Below, piece by piece: positions 18,839-27,388 of a DNA stretch of 64,000 nucleotides; positions within the stretch are counted from its first letter, which is position 1, and every line of letters begins with the position of its first letter. A model generated the notes under the pieces. It saw only the letters and a list, made by a program, of their open reading frames with translations. It did no database searches and was not told the DNA's origin. The stretch is taken from NCBI RefSeq assembly GCF_009770985.1, contig NZ_WSRW01000003.1, forward strand, positions 124,001 through 188,000. Direction: 5' to 3'. Made by a program: the position numbers and the translations under genes. Source of the stretch: Mucilaginibacter lacusdianchii (GTDB lineage Bacteria > Bacteroidota > Bacteroidia > Sphingobacteriales > Sphingobacteriaceae).

Positions 18839-21145
18839 ATGATGAGTTTTTTATCTACGAAAAAAAAGATGTTGCTGTTGCCTATGGCGGCAATGTTGGG
18901 TGGTTTAGGACTGGGGCAGGTGGCCTATAGTCAGCAAAAGCCCGCTGCCAGTTTAACCAAATATGTTGACCCTTATATTGGTACTGGTTTTCACGGTCAC
19001 GTGTTTTTAGGAGCTAATGTTCCTTTTGGTGCTGTGCAATTAGGCCCTACACAATTGGGTCCAGCTAAAGGAAAAGATGGTTGGGACTGGTGCTCGGGTT
19101 ATCACATATCTGATTCCACCATCATCGGCTTTCAGCACATGCACTTAAGTGGTACCGGTATCGGTGATTTGGGTGATGTATCCATCATGCCTACAACCGG
19201 GCAACTTAAGGTGATGAAAGGTACGGTAGAAGATATGCAAAGCGGCTATGCCTCCACCTTTAGCCACAAGCAGGAAACAGCCCGTGCCGGTTATTATGCC
19301 GTAAAGCTGAAACGCTATAATGTTGACGTGCGTTTAACTACCACACAACGTGTAGGCTTTCACGAATACACGTTTCCAAAATCAGAAGATGCACACATCA
19401 TCATCGATTTGCAGCAGGGTATAGGTTGGGACCGTCCGGCCAAAACTTATATCAAGCAAATTAACGATACTACCATTGCCGGTTATCGTTACTCGATAGG
19501 TTGGGCTAAAGATCAGCGTATCTATTTTACCGCTATACTTTCTAAGCCTATCAAAAACTTTGTGGTTTATGATACCACAACGTCTAAATCAGGCAACGAA
19601 TTAGAAGGTGAAAGAGTAAAAGGTGTATTAAATTTCCAAACAAAAGCAGGCGAGAAAATTTACATCAAAGTAGGCATCTCTCCGGTAAGCAGTGAAAACG
19701 CTTTGGCCAATATTAAGGCCGAATTACCAGGCTGGAATTTCAACAAGGCCGTAGCAGATGCAGATGCGTCCTGGAATAAAGAACTGCAAAAAGTGCAGTT
19801 GAAAACAGCCGACGAAGATAAGAAGCGTGTTTTTTATACCGCTTTTTATCATACCATGATTGCACCATCTATCTTTAACGATCATAATGGTGATTATTGG
19901 GGAACCGACAAAAAAGTGCATTCAAAAGAAGGTTTTAATAACCTGACTACATTCTCGTTGTGGGATACTTACCGGGGTGCCAACCCACTGTATACGGTTT
20001 TGCAGCCAGAGCGTGTGAATGATATGATTAACACCATGCTGGCCATTTACAAGCAGCAAGGCAGCTTACCGGTATGGCATTTGATGGCTAACGAAACCTA
20101 TTGTATGGTTGGCTACAGCGCAGTACCTGTGGTAGCCGATGCTATCTTGAAAGGCTACAAAGGCTTTGATGTTAACCTGGCTTACGAAGCCATGAAAACT
20201 ACAGCCATGCAAGATATCCGCGGAACTAACTTTGTTAAAAAGCTTGGTTTTATTCCGGCAGATAGTACGGCCGAGTCTGTATCGATGGGCCTGGAATATG
20301 CCATTGATGACTGGTCTTTAGCACAAGTGGCGCGCAAATTGGGTAAGCAGGATGATTATGCTTATTTCAGTAAACGCGGTCAGTATTACAAAAACTACTT
20401 TGATCCGAAAGCAGGCTTTATGCGCGGTCGTTTGTCGGAAACAGCATGGCGTACGCCTTACAACCCGTTTACGTCTATACACGAGCATGGCGACTTTACC
20501 GAAGGTAATGGCTGGCAATATACTTTCCTAGTACCTCAGGATGTAGAGGGACTGATTAAGCTGCTGGGTGGCGAAGCTAAGTTCAACCAAAAGCTCGATT
20601 CTTTATTTATTGCCAAAGGCGATATGGGCAAGTTTGCATCAAGCGATATTTCGGGCTTAATTGGTCAGTATGCACACGGTAACGAGCCTAGTCATCATGT
20701 TACCTATATGTACGCATATTCTGGTCAGCCCTGGAAAACGGCCGAAAAAGTAAGGTATATCATGAAAGACTTTTATACCAGCAAGCCTGACGGTATTATT
20801 GGTAATGAAGACGTGGGCCAGATGTCATCATGGTATGTGTTCTCTTCGTTAGGTTTTTACCCGGTTAATCCGGCAAATGGTAATTACGTTTTTGGTAGTC
20901 CTATTTTTGATGAGGCAGCCATTAAATTGCCAGGTGGTAAAACCATGCGTGTGGTAGCACATAACAACAGCAATCATAACATTTATATACAGCGTGCAAC
21001 CCTTAACGGTAAAAACTATACGAAATCGTATATTACACACGCCGAGTTGGTGCAGGGTGGCGAATTGGTATTTGAAATGGGTAGCAAGCCTAATTTAAAC
21101 TGGGGTAAAGCGCCACAAGATCGTCCGTACTCGGTAAAACAATAA
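18839..21145 (+). CDS. Secreted GH92 exo-alpha-mannosidase
   Basis: Calcium-dependent, inverting exo-alpha-mannosidase, 768 residues, with a Sec signal ending near YSQQ (about 31-34). The N-terminal domain has the family opening VDPYIGTGFHGHVFLGANVP and DGWDWCSGYH. The (alpha/alpha)6 domain shows HGDFTEGNGWQYTF, which carries the expected acid glutamate, GNEPSHHVTYMY, and GIIGNEDVGQMSSWYVFSSL with the base aspartate. GH92 members remove alpha-1,2-, 1,3-, 1,4- or 1,6-mannose; linkage cannot be told here. Two adjacent ATGs (18839 and 18842) can start the same protein. It lies 22 bp after the sialidase-fold gene and 32 bp before the last GH20. Confidence 0.94.
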   Translation: MMSFLSTKKKMLLLPMAAMLGGLGLGQVAYSQQKPAASLTKYVDPYIGTGFHGHVFLGANVPFGAVQLGPTQLGPAKGKDGWDWCSGYHISDSTIIGFQHMHLSGTGIGDLGDVSIMPTTGQLKVMKGTVEDMQSGYASTFSHKQETARAGYYAVKLKRYNVDVRLTTTQRVGFHEYTFPKSEDAHIIIDLQQGIGWDRPAKTYIKQINDTTIAGYRYSIGWAKDQRIYFTAILSKPIKNFVVYDTTTSKSGNELEGERVKGVLNFQTKAGEKIYIKVGISPVSSENALANIKAELPGWNFNKAVADADASWNKELQKVQLKTADEDKKRVFYTAFYHTMIAPSIFNDHNGDYWGTDKKVHSKEGFNNLTTFSLWDTYRGANPLYTVLQPERVNDMINTMLAIYKQQGSLPVWHLMANETYCMVGYSAVPVVADAILKGYKGFDVNLAYEAMKTTAMQDIRGTNFVKKLGFIPADSTAESVSMGLEYAIDDWSLAQVARKLGKQDDYAYFSKRGQYYKNYFDPKAGFMRGRLSETAWRTPYNPFTSIHEHGDFTEGNGWQYTFLVPQDVEGLIKLLGGEAKFNQKLDSLFIAKGDMGKFASSDISGLIGQYAHGNEPSHHVTYMYAYSGQPWKTAEKVRYIMKDFYTSKPDGIIGNEDVGQMSSWYVFSSLGFYPVNPANGNYVFGSPIFDEAAIKLPGGKTMRVVAHNNSNHNIYIQRATLNGKNYTKSYITHAELVQGGELVFEMGSKPNLNWGKAPQDRPYSVKQ

Positions 21146-21177
21146 TTGATTTAAATGTCAACCAATAATTGGAAAGC

Positions 21178-23745
21178 ATGAAGAAAGTATTTTTCCTGGC
21201 CTGTTTATTAATTACTGCTGTTTGTGTAAAAGCGCAACCGAACAGCGCCGCATCATTCAACGCGCAAAATTTGCGCATACAGTGGGAGGTGTTGCAAAAT
21301 AATTATAACGGTAAGCAGCAGTTTAAATCGGTGCTGCGGTTTACTAACAATGATAAGCAAGCCATGTCGGCAAGCGGCTGGAAAATCTACTTCAACTTTG
21401 CAAGGCAGATTGTGCCCGATTTGGTTGACGGGCCAGTGAAAATAGAACATTTGCAAGGCGATTTCTTTTGTATGTCGCCTAAAGCAGGCTTTGCCGGATT
21501 AAAAACAAACGCCACCTTGCAGGTGGCATTTGTTGCAGGCGCTTGGGTGGTAAGTTATACAGACGCACCAGACGGCTTTTATTACGTTGCAGATAAAACA
21601 CCTAACGTTACGGTTCCCATCAAAAATTTTAGCCAAGTACCCTCTACTAAACCCGAGCAACTGCAACGAACTCCGGCCGATAGGGTAGCCATAGTTACGC
21701 CACAGGCAGTGTTTCAAGAAAATGCCCTGATTAAAGATTTGCCGGAAGCCGAGCTTCCGCAAGTTTTTCCTACACCGGTTAGTTATCAGCAAGGCGGTCA
21801 ACCTTTTGTGCTTACTGGTAATACAGTTGTGAATGCTGATGCTGTATTTGCTAATGAGGCCGCTTACCTGAAAAAAGAACTGGCTGGCATATTTAAATCA
21901 TCAGTTAAAACCCAGTCGGTAACAGGCAAAGCTATCACATTTGAAAAAAAGGATGCTTTAGGCGCAGAGGCTTATGAGTTAAAGGTGAATGCAAATGGCA
22001 TTGTTATCAGTGCCAGTACGGGTGCCGGTGCCTTTTATGGTATTCAGTCGTTAAAAAGTATGCTGCCTGCAAAAGCCTGGACAGGTAAAAATCAAAGCCT
22101 GAGTGTTGCAGCAGTGAGTGTTGCTGATGAGCCGCGTTTCGGCTACCGCGGCATCATGCTCGATGTAGCCCGTAACTTTCATTCTCAAAAAGAAGTTTTA
22201 AGGGTAATCGACTTAATGAGCATGTATAAGCTGAATATACTGCACTTGCATTTAAATGACGACGAGGGATGGCGGTTAGAAATACCGGCATTGCCGGAGT
22301 TAACCAGCGTAGGTTCAAAACGAGGCCATACGCTAACCAATACCGATCACCTGCAACCTGCATACGGTTCGGGCCCAGATGTGAATAACAGTGTTGGTAG
22401 TGGATTTTATAGCAAGGCAGAATATATTGCGCTTTTAAAATATGCCAACGCACGGCATATTACCGTAATACCCGAGGTTGAAAGTCCCGGTCATGCACGT
22501 GCCGCCATTAAATCGATGGATGTCCGTTACAACCGGCTGATGAAAGCCGGTCAGCAGGCCGAAGCTGAGCGTTACCTGCTACACGATTTAAACGATCAAT
22601 CGGTTTACTCATCTGTGCAGCATTGGAACGATAACGTGATAGATGTTTCACTGCCAGCGGCCTATAATTTTATCGAAACGGTAACTGATGAGATTATAAA
22701 AATGTATAAAGAGGCAGGTGCACCATTAAAAACCATTCACTTTGGCGGTGATGAGGTGCCGGCAGGCGTTTGGGCCAAATCACCATCTGTGCAAAAACTG
22801 TTAGCCGGTTCAACCGATACCAAAACCACCGACGATCTGTGGTATTACTATTTTGGAAAAGTAAATCAGATATTAAAAGCCCGTGGTTTATATGTGTCTG
22901 GTTGGGAAGAAGCTGCTTTGAGAAAAGTATCTGTGAACAACGTAAAGAAACAAGTTCCTAATCCCGATTTTTCAAAAGAAAACTTCCATATGTATGTATG
23001 GAACAACGTATTGGGATGGGGAGCCGAAGATTTGGCATATCAACTGGCTAATGCCGGTTATCCGGTAATACTTGGCTGTGTGAGTAACCTGTACTTTGAC
23101 ATGGCTTACCAAAAGAATTTTTACGAGCTGGGGCAGTACTGGGGTGGCTACGTAGATGTTGATAAGCCATTTAAATTCATTCCTTACAACTATCTGAAAA
23201 ACATTACGGAAAATGCCATGGGAGCGCCGGTATCAGCTTCGGCTTGGGCTAAAAAAGAGAAGCTTACCGATGTTGGCAAAGCTAATATTGTAGGTATACA
23301 AGGACAGTTGTGGAGCGAAGAAGCCAAAGGCAGCGAGCGGATGGAATACCTGCTTTTGCCTAAAATGCTGGGATTGGCCGAGCGTGCGTGGGCCAAAGAT
23401 CCGGATTGGGCAGTTGAAACAGATAGTGCAAAATCGGATGAGCTTTACGCTACCGCATGGAGCAGGTTCTGTAATATATTAGGAAAACGCGAACTGCCCA
23501 AATTGAACTATGTAAGTCAGGGTTTTCAATACCGTATACCAACCGCTGGTGTTGTTGCTGAAAAAGGCACTGTAAAAGCGAATGTGCAATTTCCGGGTAT
23601 GACTATAAGGTATACTGTTAACGGGGCCGAACCAACTGTAACCAGCCCTGTTTACACCGCGCCGCTTACCCAAAAAGGAACATATAAGTTCAGAGTATTT
23701 AATACTGCTGGCCGTGGCGGACGGTCTGTTGCTATAACGAACTAA
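21178..23745 (+). CDS. Secreted chitobiase-type beta-N-acetylhexosaminidase, GH20
   Basis: An 855-residue GH20 of the chitobiase architecture: signal (to about residue 19), an N-terminal cellulose-binding-like CHB_HEX domain (about 25-155), GH20b (about 195-310), the barrel from FGYRGIMLDVARNFHS with catalytic D525-E526 in HFGGDEV, and a C-terminal Ig domain with YTVNGAEPTVTSP. The ATG at 21178 is preferred over an in-frame TTG at 21169, because it starts directly with MKKVFFLACLL. It is a second, structurally different hexosaminidase in the operon, perhaps for the chitobiose core while the PA14 form handles antennae (inference). It is the last gene before the shared terminator. Confidence 0.93.
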   Translation: MKKVFFLACLLITAVCVKAQPNSAASFNAQNLRIQWEVLQNNYNGKQQFKSVLRFTNNDKQAMSASGWKIYFNFARQIVPDLVDGPVKIEHLQGDFFCMSPKAGFAGLKTNATLQVAFVAGAWVVSYTDAPDGFYYVADKTPNVTVPIKNFSQVPSTKPEQLQRTPADRVAIVTPQAVFQENALIKDLPEAELPQVFPTPVSYQQGGQPFVLTGNTVVNADAVFANEAAYLKKELAGIFKSSVKTQSVTGKAITFEKKDALGAEAYELKVNANGIVISASTGAGAFYGIQSLKSMLPAKAWTGKNQSLSVAAVSVADEPRFGYRGIMLDVARNFHSQKEVLRVIDLMSMYKLNILHLHLNDDEGWRLEIPALPELTSVGSKRGHTLTNTDHLQPAYGSGPDVNNSVGSGFYSKAEYIALLKYANARHITVIPEVESPGHARAAIKSMDVRYNRLMKAGQQAEAERYLLHDLNDQSVYSSVQHWNDNVIDVSLPAAYNFIETVTDEIIKMYKEAGAPLKTIHFGGDEVPAGVWAKSPSVQKLLAGSTDTKTTDDLWYYYFGKVNQILKARGLYVSGWEEAALRKVSVNNVKKQVPNPDFSKENFHMYVWNNVLGWGAEDLAYQLANAGYPVILGCVSNLYFDMAYQKNFYELGQYWGGYVDVDKPFKFIPYNYLKNITENAMGAPVSASAWAKKEKLTDVGKANIVGIQGQLWSEEAKGSERMEYLLLPKMLGLAERAWAKDPDWAVETDSAKSDELYATAWSRFCNILGKRELPKLNYVSQGFQYRIPTAGVVAEKGTVKANVQFPGMTIRYTVNGAEPTVTSPVYTAPLTQKGTYKFRVFNTAGRGGRSVAITN

Positions 23746-23760
23746 CGGTTGGTTAATAAC

Positions 23761-23806
23761 CCATAAAAAAGGTCTGCAAGTTAAATTTTGCAGACCTTTT
23801 TTTATG
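23761..23806. terminator. Bidirectional intrinsic terminator between convergent operons
   Basis: A stem of about 19 bp (CCATAAAAAAGGTCTGCAA at 23761-23779 against 23788-23806, one bulged T) with an 8-nt loop. A-runs and T-runs flank the GC core on both sides, so it can stop transcripts arriving from GH20 on the + strand and from GH3 on the - strand. Confidence 0.9.
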
Positions 23807-23819
23807 GCGTAACGGATAG

Positions 23820-26009
23820 TTATTTACCGATGGTAAAGCTACTGCTAAGCTTTTCTGTTTGCGAATCATTGCCAATTACCACCTGGTACTGGCCAGGGTA
23901 AAGCTTCCACTTGTGATTAGCTAAATCCCATTTCAATAATTCTTTTACAGGAATTTCAATAGATACTTCGCTGGTTTGCCCTTTGTTTACGCTTACCCGT
24001 TTAAAACCTTTTAGTTCTTTCAGCGGCATACGTTCGGCATTAGGGTATTTAATGTAAGCCTGCACGACGTCGTCGGCATCCATTTGGCCGGTGTTACTTA
24101 CGTTTACCGTAAAACTGATATTATCGGTAGCTGTATATCGATCTTTAGGCTTACTTTTCCAGTCATAGCCAAATGTGGTATAACTCAAACCAAAGCCAAA
24201 AGGATATTGCACTGCGCCGTTAAAATACCGGTATGTGCGGTTTTTCATGCTGTATGATGAATAGTCCGGCAAATCATTGGTTGATTTGTAGAAAGTAAGT
24301 GGCAGGTGGCCGGAAGGTGAAACTTTGCCTAACAAAACATCTGCCAAAGCATTACCACCTTGCTGACCGGGATACCAGGCCATAATAATAGCATCCACAT
24401 ACGGTTCAATGGTACTAATATCTATATCGCTGCCGCCTGTAATAACGGCAATAACAGGCTTTTTAGGGTTGCCTTTACGCAATGCTTTGATGAAAGATAT
24501 ATTACCTGCAGGTAAACTTAAATTGGGCTTATCGCCACCCGTAGGAGACAAAAACGCATCACCCGCTTCGCCCTCCAGTACTGGCGACAGGCCAATTACT
24601 GCCACGGTTAAATCGCTGTTGCCGGCTGCCCAAATGCCGCCAAAATGTGTAGTGTCGCTGTAGTTTGATCCCAAGTCATATTCTACACGTGTATCCAAAC
24701 CGACAGCGCCTGTAATACCTTCCACAAAATCAACCATGTGGCTGTTTACACCGTGATAGCTACCAGCCAGTACGTCCAGCGAAGAAGCATTGGTGCCCAG
24801 CACGGTAATGCTGGAGTAGGTGTTGGGTTTAAGTGGAAGAATGTTGTTTGCATTTTTTAACAGTACCATACTTTGTGCAGCCACCTTACGTGCCAGTGCC
24901 GTATGCGCAGCATTGTTGATGCTGTCGGCACCATAGCTGTAGTAGGGGCTATGGCTCTTCTCGTCAAAAAATCCGAGCTTAAATTCGGTCCTTAAAATTT
25001 TGGCCAGCGCAACATCTACGTCTTTTTCGGTAATCAGCTTTTGCTTTACCGCATTTTCAACGTCATTTTGTAAAATGCTGGAGCAATCTAAGCTGATACC
25101 TGCTTTAATAGCGGCTGCCGCTACCTGTACGGCGTTGGGCAGTACTTTGTGGCGTAAATAAATATCATCCAGAGCGCCGCAGTCGGTAACCACATGGCCT
25201 TTAAAGCCCCATTCTTTTAATAGCACCTGGTTAAGCAACTTTTTGCTGGTAGAATTGGGTTCGCCGTTTACCCGGTTGTATGCGGTCATCACCGATTCAA
25301 CACCGTTATCAACCAAATTTTTAAATGCATACAGATAGGTTTCGCGTAAGTCTTTCTCATCAGCAATGGCATTGAACTCGTCGCGTGTGGCCTCGGGGCC
25401 ACTGTGGGCTACAAAGTGCTTGGCTGTTGCCGATACTTTCAGATGTTTAGGATCGTTGCCTTGCATACCACTGACATAGGCAACGCCCATGCGTGACGTC
25501 AGGAATGGATCTTCTCCATAAGTTTCCTGTCCGCGGCCCCATCTCGGGTCACGGAATATGTTAATGTTGGGCGACCAGAACGTTAGTCCCATGTATTGCA
25601 AGTGGCGGTCTTGCTGCATGGCTAGGTTGTATTTGGCACGAGCTTCGGTTGATATTACGGTAGCTACTTGTTTAAGCAAATCAGGGTTAAAAGTAGCCGC
25701 CATGCCAATAGCTTGCGGAAACACGGTTGCCTGGCCGGCTCTTGCTACACCGTGTAAACCTTCGTTCCACCAGTTATAAGCCGGTATATTTAAACGGGGT
25801 ACTGCCTGGCTGTTATAACCCAGCAAATTCGCTTTTTCTGGTAAAGTTAACTCAGACAATAGCGATTTGACACGTGCATCGATGGGTTGGCTTTCGTCCC
25901 TGTATAAGGGCTTGTTTTGCGCATAAGTAGTATGTGCAGCAGTTAAACAGGTAACAAAAAGCGCTTGGGATAGAATGCGCTTCTTTTTACTTAAAAACAT
26001 AAAATTCAT
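23820..26009 (-). CDS. Secreted GH3 exo-glycosidase (beta-xylosidase/beta-glucosidase type)
   Basis: A 729-residue GH3 enzyme with a Sec signal ending near TYAQN (about 28-32). Domain 1 shows NWWNEGLHGVARAG (79-92), SPNINIFRDPRWGRGQETYGEDP (146-168), KHFVAHSG (198-205) and the nucleophile D276 in VVTDCGA. Domain 2 follows, and a fibronectin-III-like domain closes the protein with ELKGFKRVSVNKGQT. NWWNEGLHGVAR and the TDCGA variant are typical of the xylosidase-like branch of GH3. It is the last gene of the susC operon, 35 bp after the PAP2 gene. A beta-1,2-xylosidase role on plant N-glycans would link it to the convergent operon, but beta-glucosidase is equally compatible with the sequence. 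Confidence 0.9.
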   Translation of the reverse strand: MNFMFLSKKKRILSQALFVTCLTAAHTTYAQNKPLYRDESQPIDARVKSLLSELTLPEKANLLGYNSQAVPRLNIPAYNWWNEGLHGVARAGQATVFPQAIGMAATFNPDLLKQVATVISTEARAKYNLAMQQDRHLQYMGLTFWSPNINIFRDPRWGRGQETYGEDPFLTSRMGVAYVSGMQGNDPKHLKVSATAKHFVAHSGPEATRDEFNAIADEKDLRETYLYAFKNLVDNGVESVMTAYNRVNGEPNSTSKKLLNQVLLKEWGFKGHVVTDCGALDDIYLRHKVLPNAVQVAAAAIKAGISLDCSSILQNDVENAVKQKLITEKDVDVALAKILRTEFKLGFFDEKSHSPYYSYGADSINNAAHTALARKVAAQSMVLLKNANNILPLKPNTYSSITVLGTNASSLDVLAGSYHGVNSHMVDFVEGITGAVGLDTRVEYDLGSNYSDTTHFGGIWAAGNSDLTVAVIGLSPVLEGEAGDAFLSPTGGDKPNLSLPAGNISFIKALRKGNPKKPVIAVITGGSDIDISTIEPYVDAIIMAWYPGQQGGNALADVLLGKVSPSGHLPLTFYKSTNDLPDYSSYSMKNRTYRYFNGAVQYPFGFGLSYTTFGYDWKSKPKDRYTATDNISFTVNVSNTGQMDADDVVQAYIKYPNAERMPLKELKGFKRVSVNKGQTSEVSIEIPVKELLKWDLANHKWKLYPGQYQVVIGNDSQTEKLSSSFTIGK

Positions 26010-26044
26010 GCAGATTGGGATTAGAGTAGCTGTATTTGGTAGTA

Positions 26045-27388
26045 CTAATATTGGGTATTTTTAAGAGGCTTTATGCCAGCCTTGGTGATAGCGGCAAGAA
26101 TGTATTGTGCAATGCGTTCGCCTTGCTCATAACCGTTCTCAATCGAATCGCGAAAATGGATGCCGCCATATAAGCGAGAAATGCCTGCTTCTTGCGCAGC
26201 TTGCCTGAATGATGTAAAGTTACGCGGCTGCACATCATAAGGTACTTCCGAGTCATCAGTATAAGAAAAATTATCACCCAGCAAATAAGTCAGTACCTCG
26301 GCAGATGCGCTGGAAATGATACTATGCCCGCTCGTATAATCTGGAAACGGCGGCGTTTGTAAAAGCGGCGTCCACTTCAAATCAATGTAACGGTTTATAT
26401 AAGTTTCGGGCCGAATACGATTGCTGGTATATTTTTCTTTCCAGCAGCAGATAAAAGAATCCATCAGTGTGGCGGCCTCAAGCGTTAGCAACTCAATTGT
26501 TTGGTCGAAATTAAGATTAGCTTTTGCAGCGGCAATTAACGCAATATTCATCCAATGGCCACCGGGACTAAGTTTTTTAAATCCAATCATCATGTGGCCA
26601 GAGGTAACTACCGTAAACGGATTACACTCCCAAAAATTTGCAATGTTAATTTGTTCGGGCGTTGCTGTTTTGGCGGTGGTGTAAACCTCGTTGGCAATTT
26701 TGTAAAACTCACTGCCTGTTTCTTTACTAAACGGTACAGCCGGTTTGGGCTTAAATTGCCCACCCGAGTCAATCATCAACGGTTTGAGGGTTGCCCAATT
26801 GGGTTCTACCGCTTCCATATAGGTGGGAGGGGTGGGGTACCAGTAAGCTTCGCCTTTAATAGGCGTGTAGCGTAGTTTAGTACTCAAACCAAAATAATTG
26901 TCGGTTTTAGCATAGGCTACTACCTGGTTGGCCATGTCAGTAGCTTCAGAAATCGATTGCTGAATCACCTCATCTTTAACCTTTTGCTTTTTCAGCAAAG
27001 CGATATACTTGTCTTGCTCTTCCTGCAAAGTATAGCCCGAGGGTAACAACTGTTTTCCGGCTTCCAGCACGCAATATGCGGCTGCAATTTGATAATCTGC
27101 ACCCTTATATTTGTTTTTTTCAAGTGTAGTGCGATAGCTTTTAGTGAACTGAGAGGCATCGGGCATGCTTGTGTTGTAAGCCGATACAATCTGGTAAGCG
27201 CCCAGCATCACATAGGCATAATAGCGGCCCGCAACCGGTGGACTTATGACATCATGCATCATCACCAGCGATATAGCATTTAATGGACGCTGCATAGATA
27301 AATGCTCGGGAACATTTTTGGCCGAAAGGGCAAATCCTGGCTTCAATGCAACTATACAAAACAGTATGACAATAATTAATCTTTTCAT
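26045..27388 (-). CDS. Exported vanadium-haloperoxidase-like PAP2-superfamily protein
   Basis: A 447-residue exported protein (hydrophobic signal 1-20) of the PAP2/vanadium chloroperoxidase superfamily. All vanadate or phosphate ligands are visible with the family spacing: K319 and R326 in KYTSNRIRP, S353-G354-H355 in TSGHS, and R405 and H411 in SRLYGGIH. The same residues serve class A acid phosphatases, so activity may be haloperoxidase or phosphatase; length and helical layout favour the haloperoxidase group. Its ATG overlaps the FG-GAP stop (ATGA), so the two are translationally coupled. Why an oxidant-producing or phosphatase enzyme sits in a glycan-uptake operon is unknown, although this pairing recurs in Bacteroidota genomes. 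Confidence 0.8.
   Translation of the reverse strand: MKRLIIVILFCIVALKPGFALSAKNVPEHLSMQRPLNAISLVMMHDVISPPVAGRYYAYVMLGAYQIVSAYNTSMPDASQFTKSYRTTLEKNKYKGADYQIAAAYCVLEAGKQLLPSGYTLQEEQDKYIALLKKQKVKDEVIQQSISEATDMANQVVAYAKTDNYFGLSTKLRYTPIKGEAYWYPTPPTYMEAVEPNWATLKPLMIDSGGQFKPKPAVPFSKETGSEFYKIANEVYTTAKTATPEQINIANFWECNPFTVVTSGHMMIGFKKLSPGGHWMNIALIAAAKANLNFDQTIELLTLEAATLMDSFICCWKEKYTSNRIRPETYINRYIDLKWTPLLQTPPFPDYTSGHSIISSASAEVLTYLLGDNFSYTDDSEVPYDVQPRNFTSFRQAAQEAGISRLYGGIHFRDSIENGYEQGERIAQYILAAITKAGIKPLKNTQY

Noticed and set aside
21169..21177. TTG start three codons before the GH20 ATG
   Set aside because: The ATG at 21178 directly yields a standard signal peptide; a TTG start is less likely.
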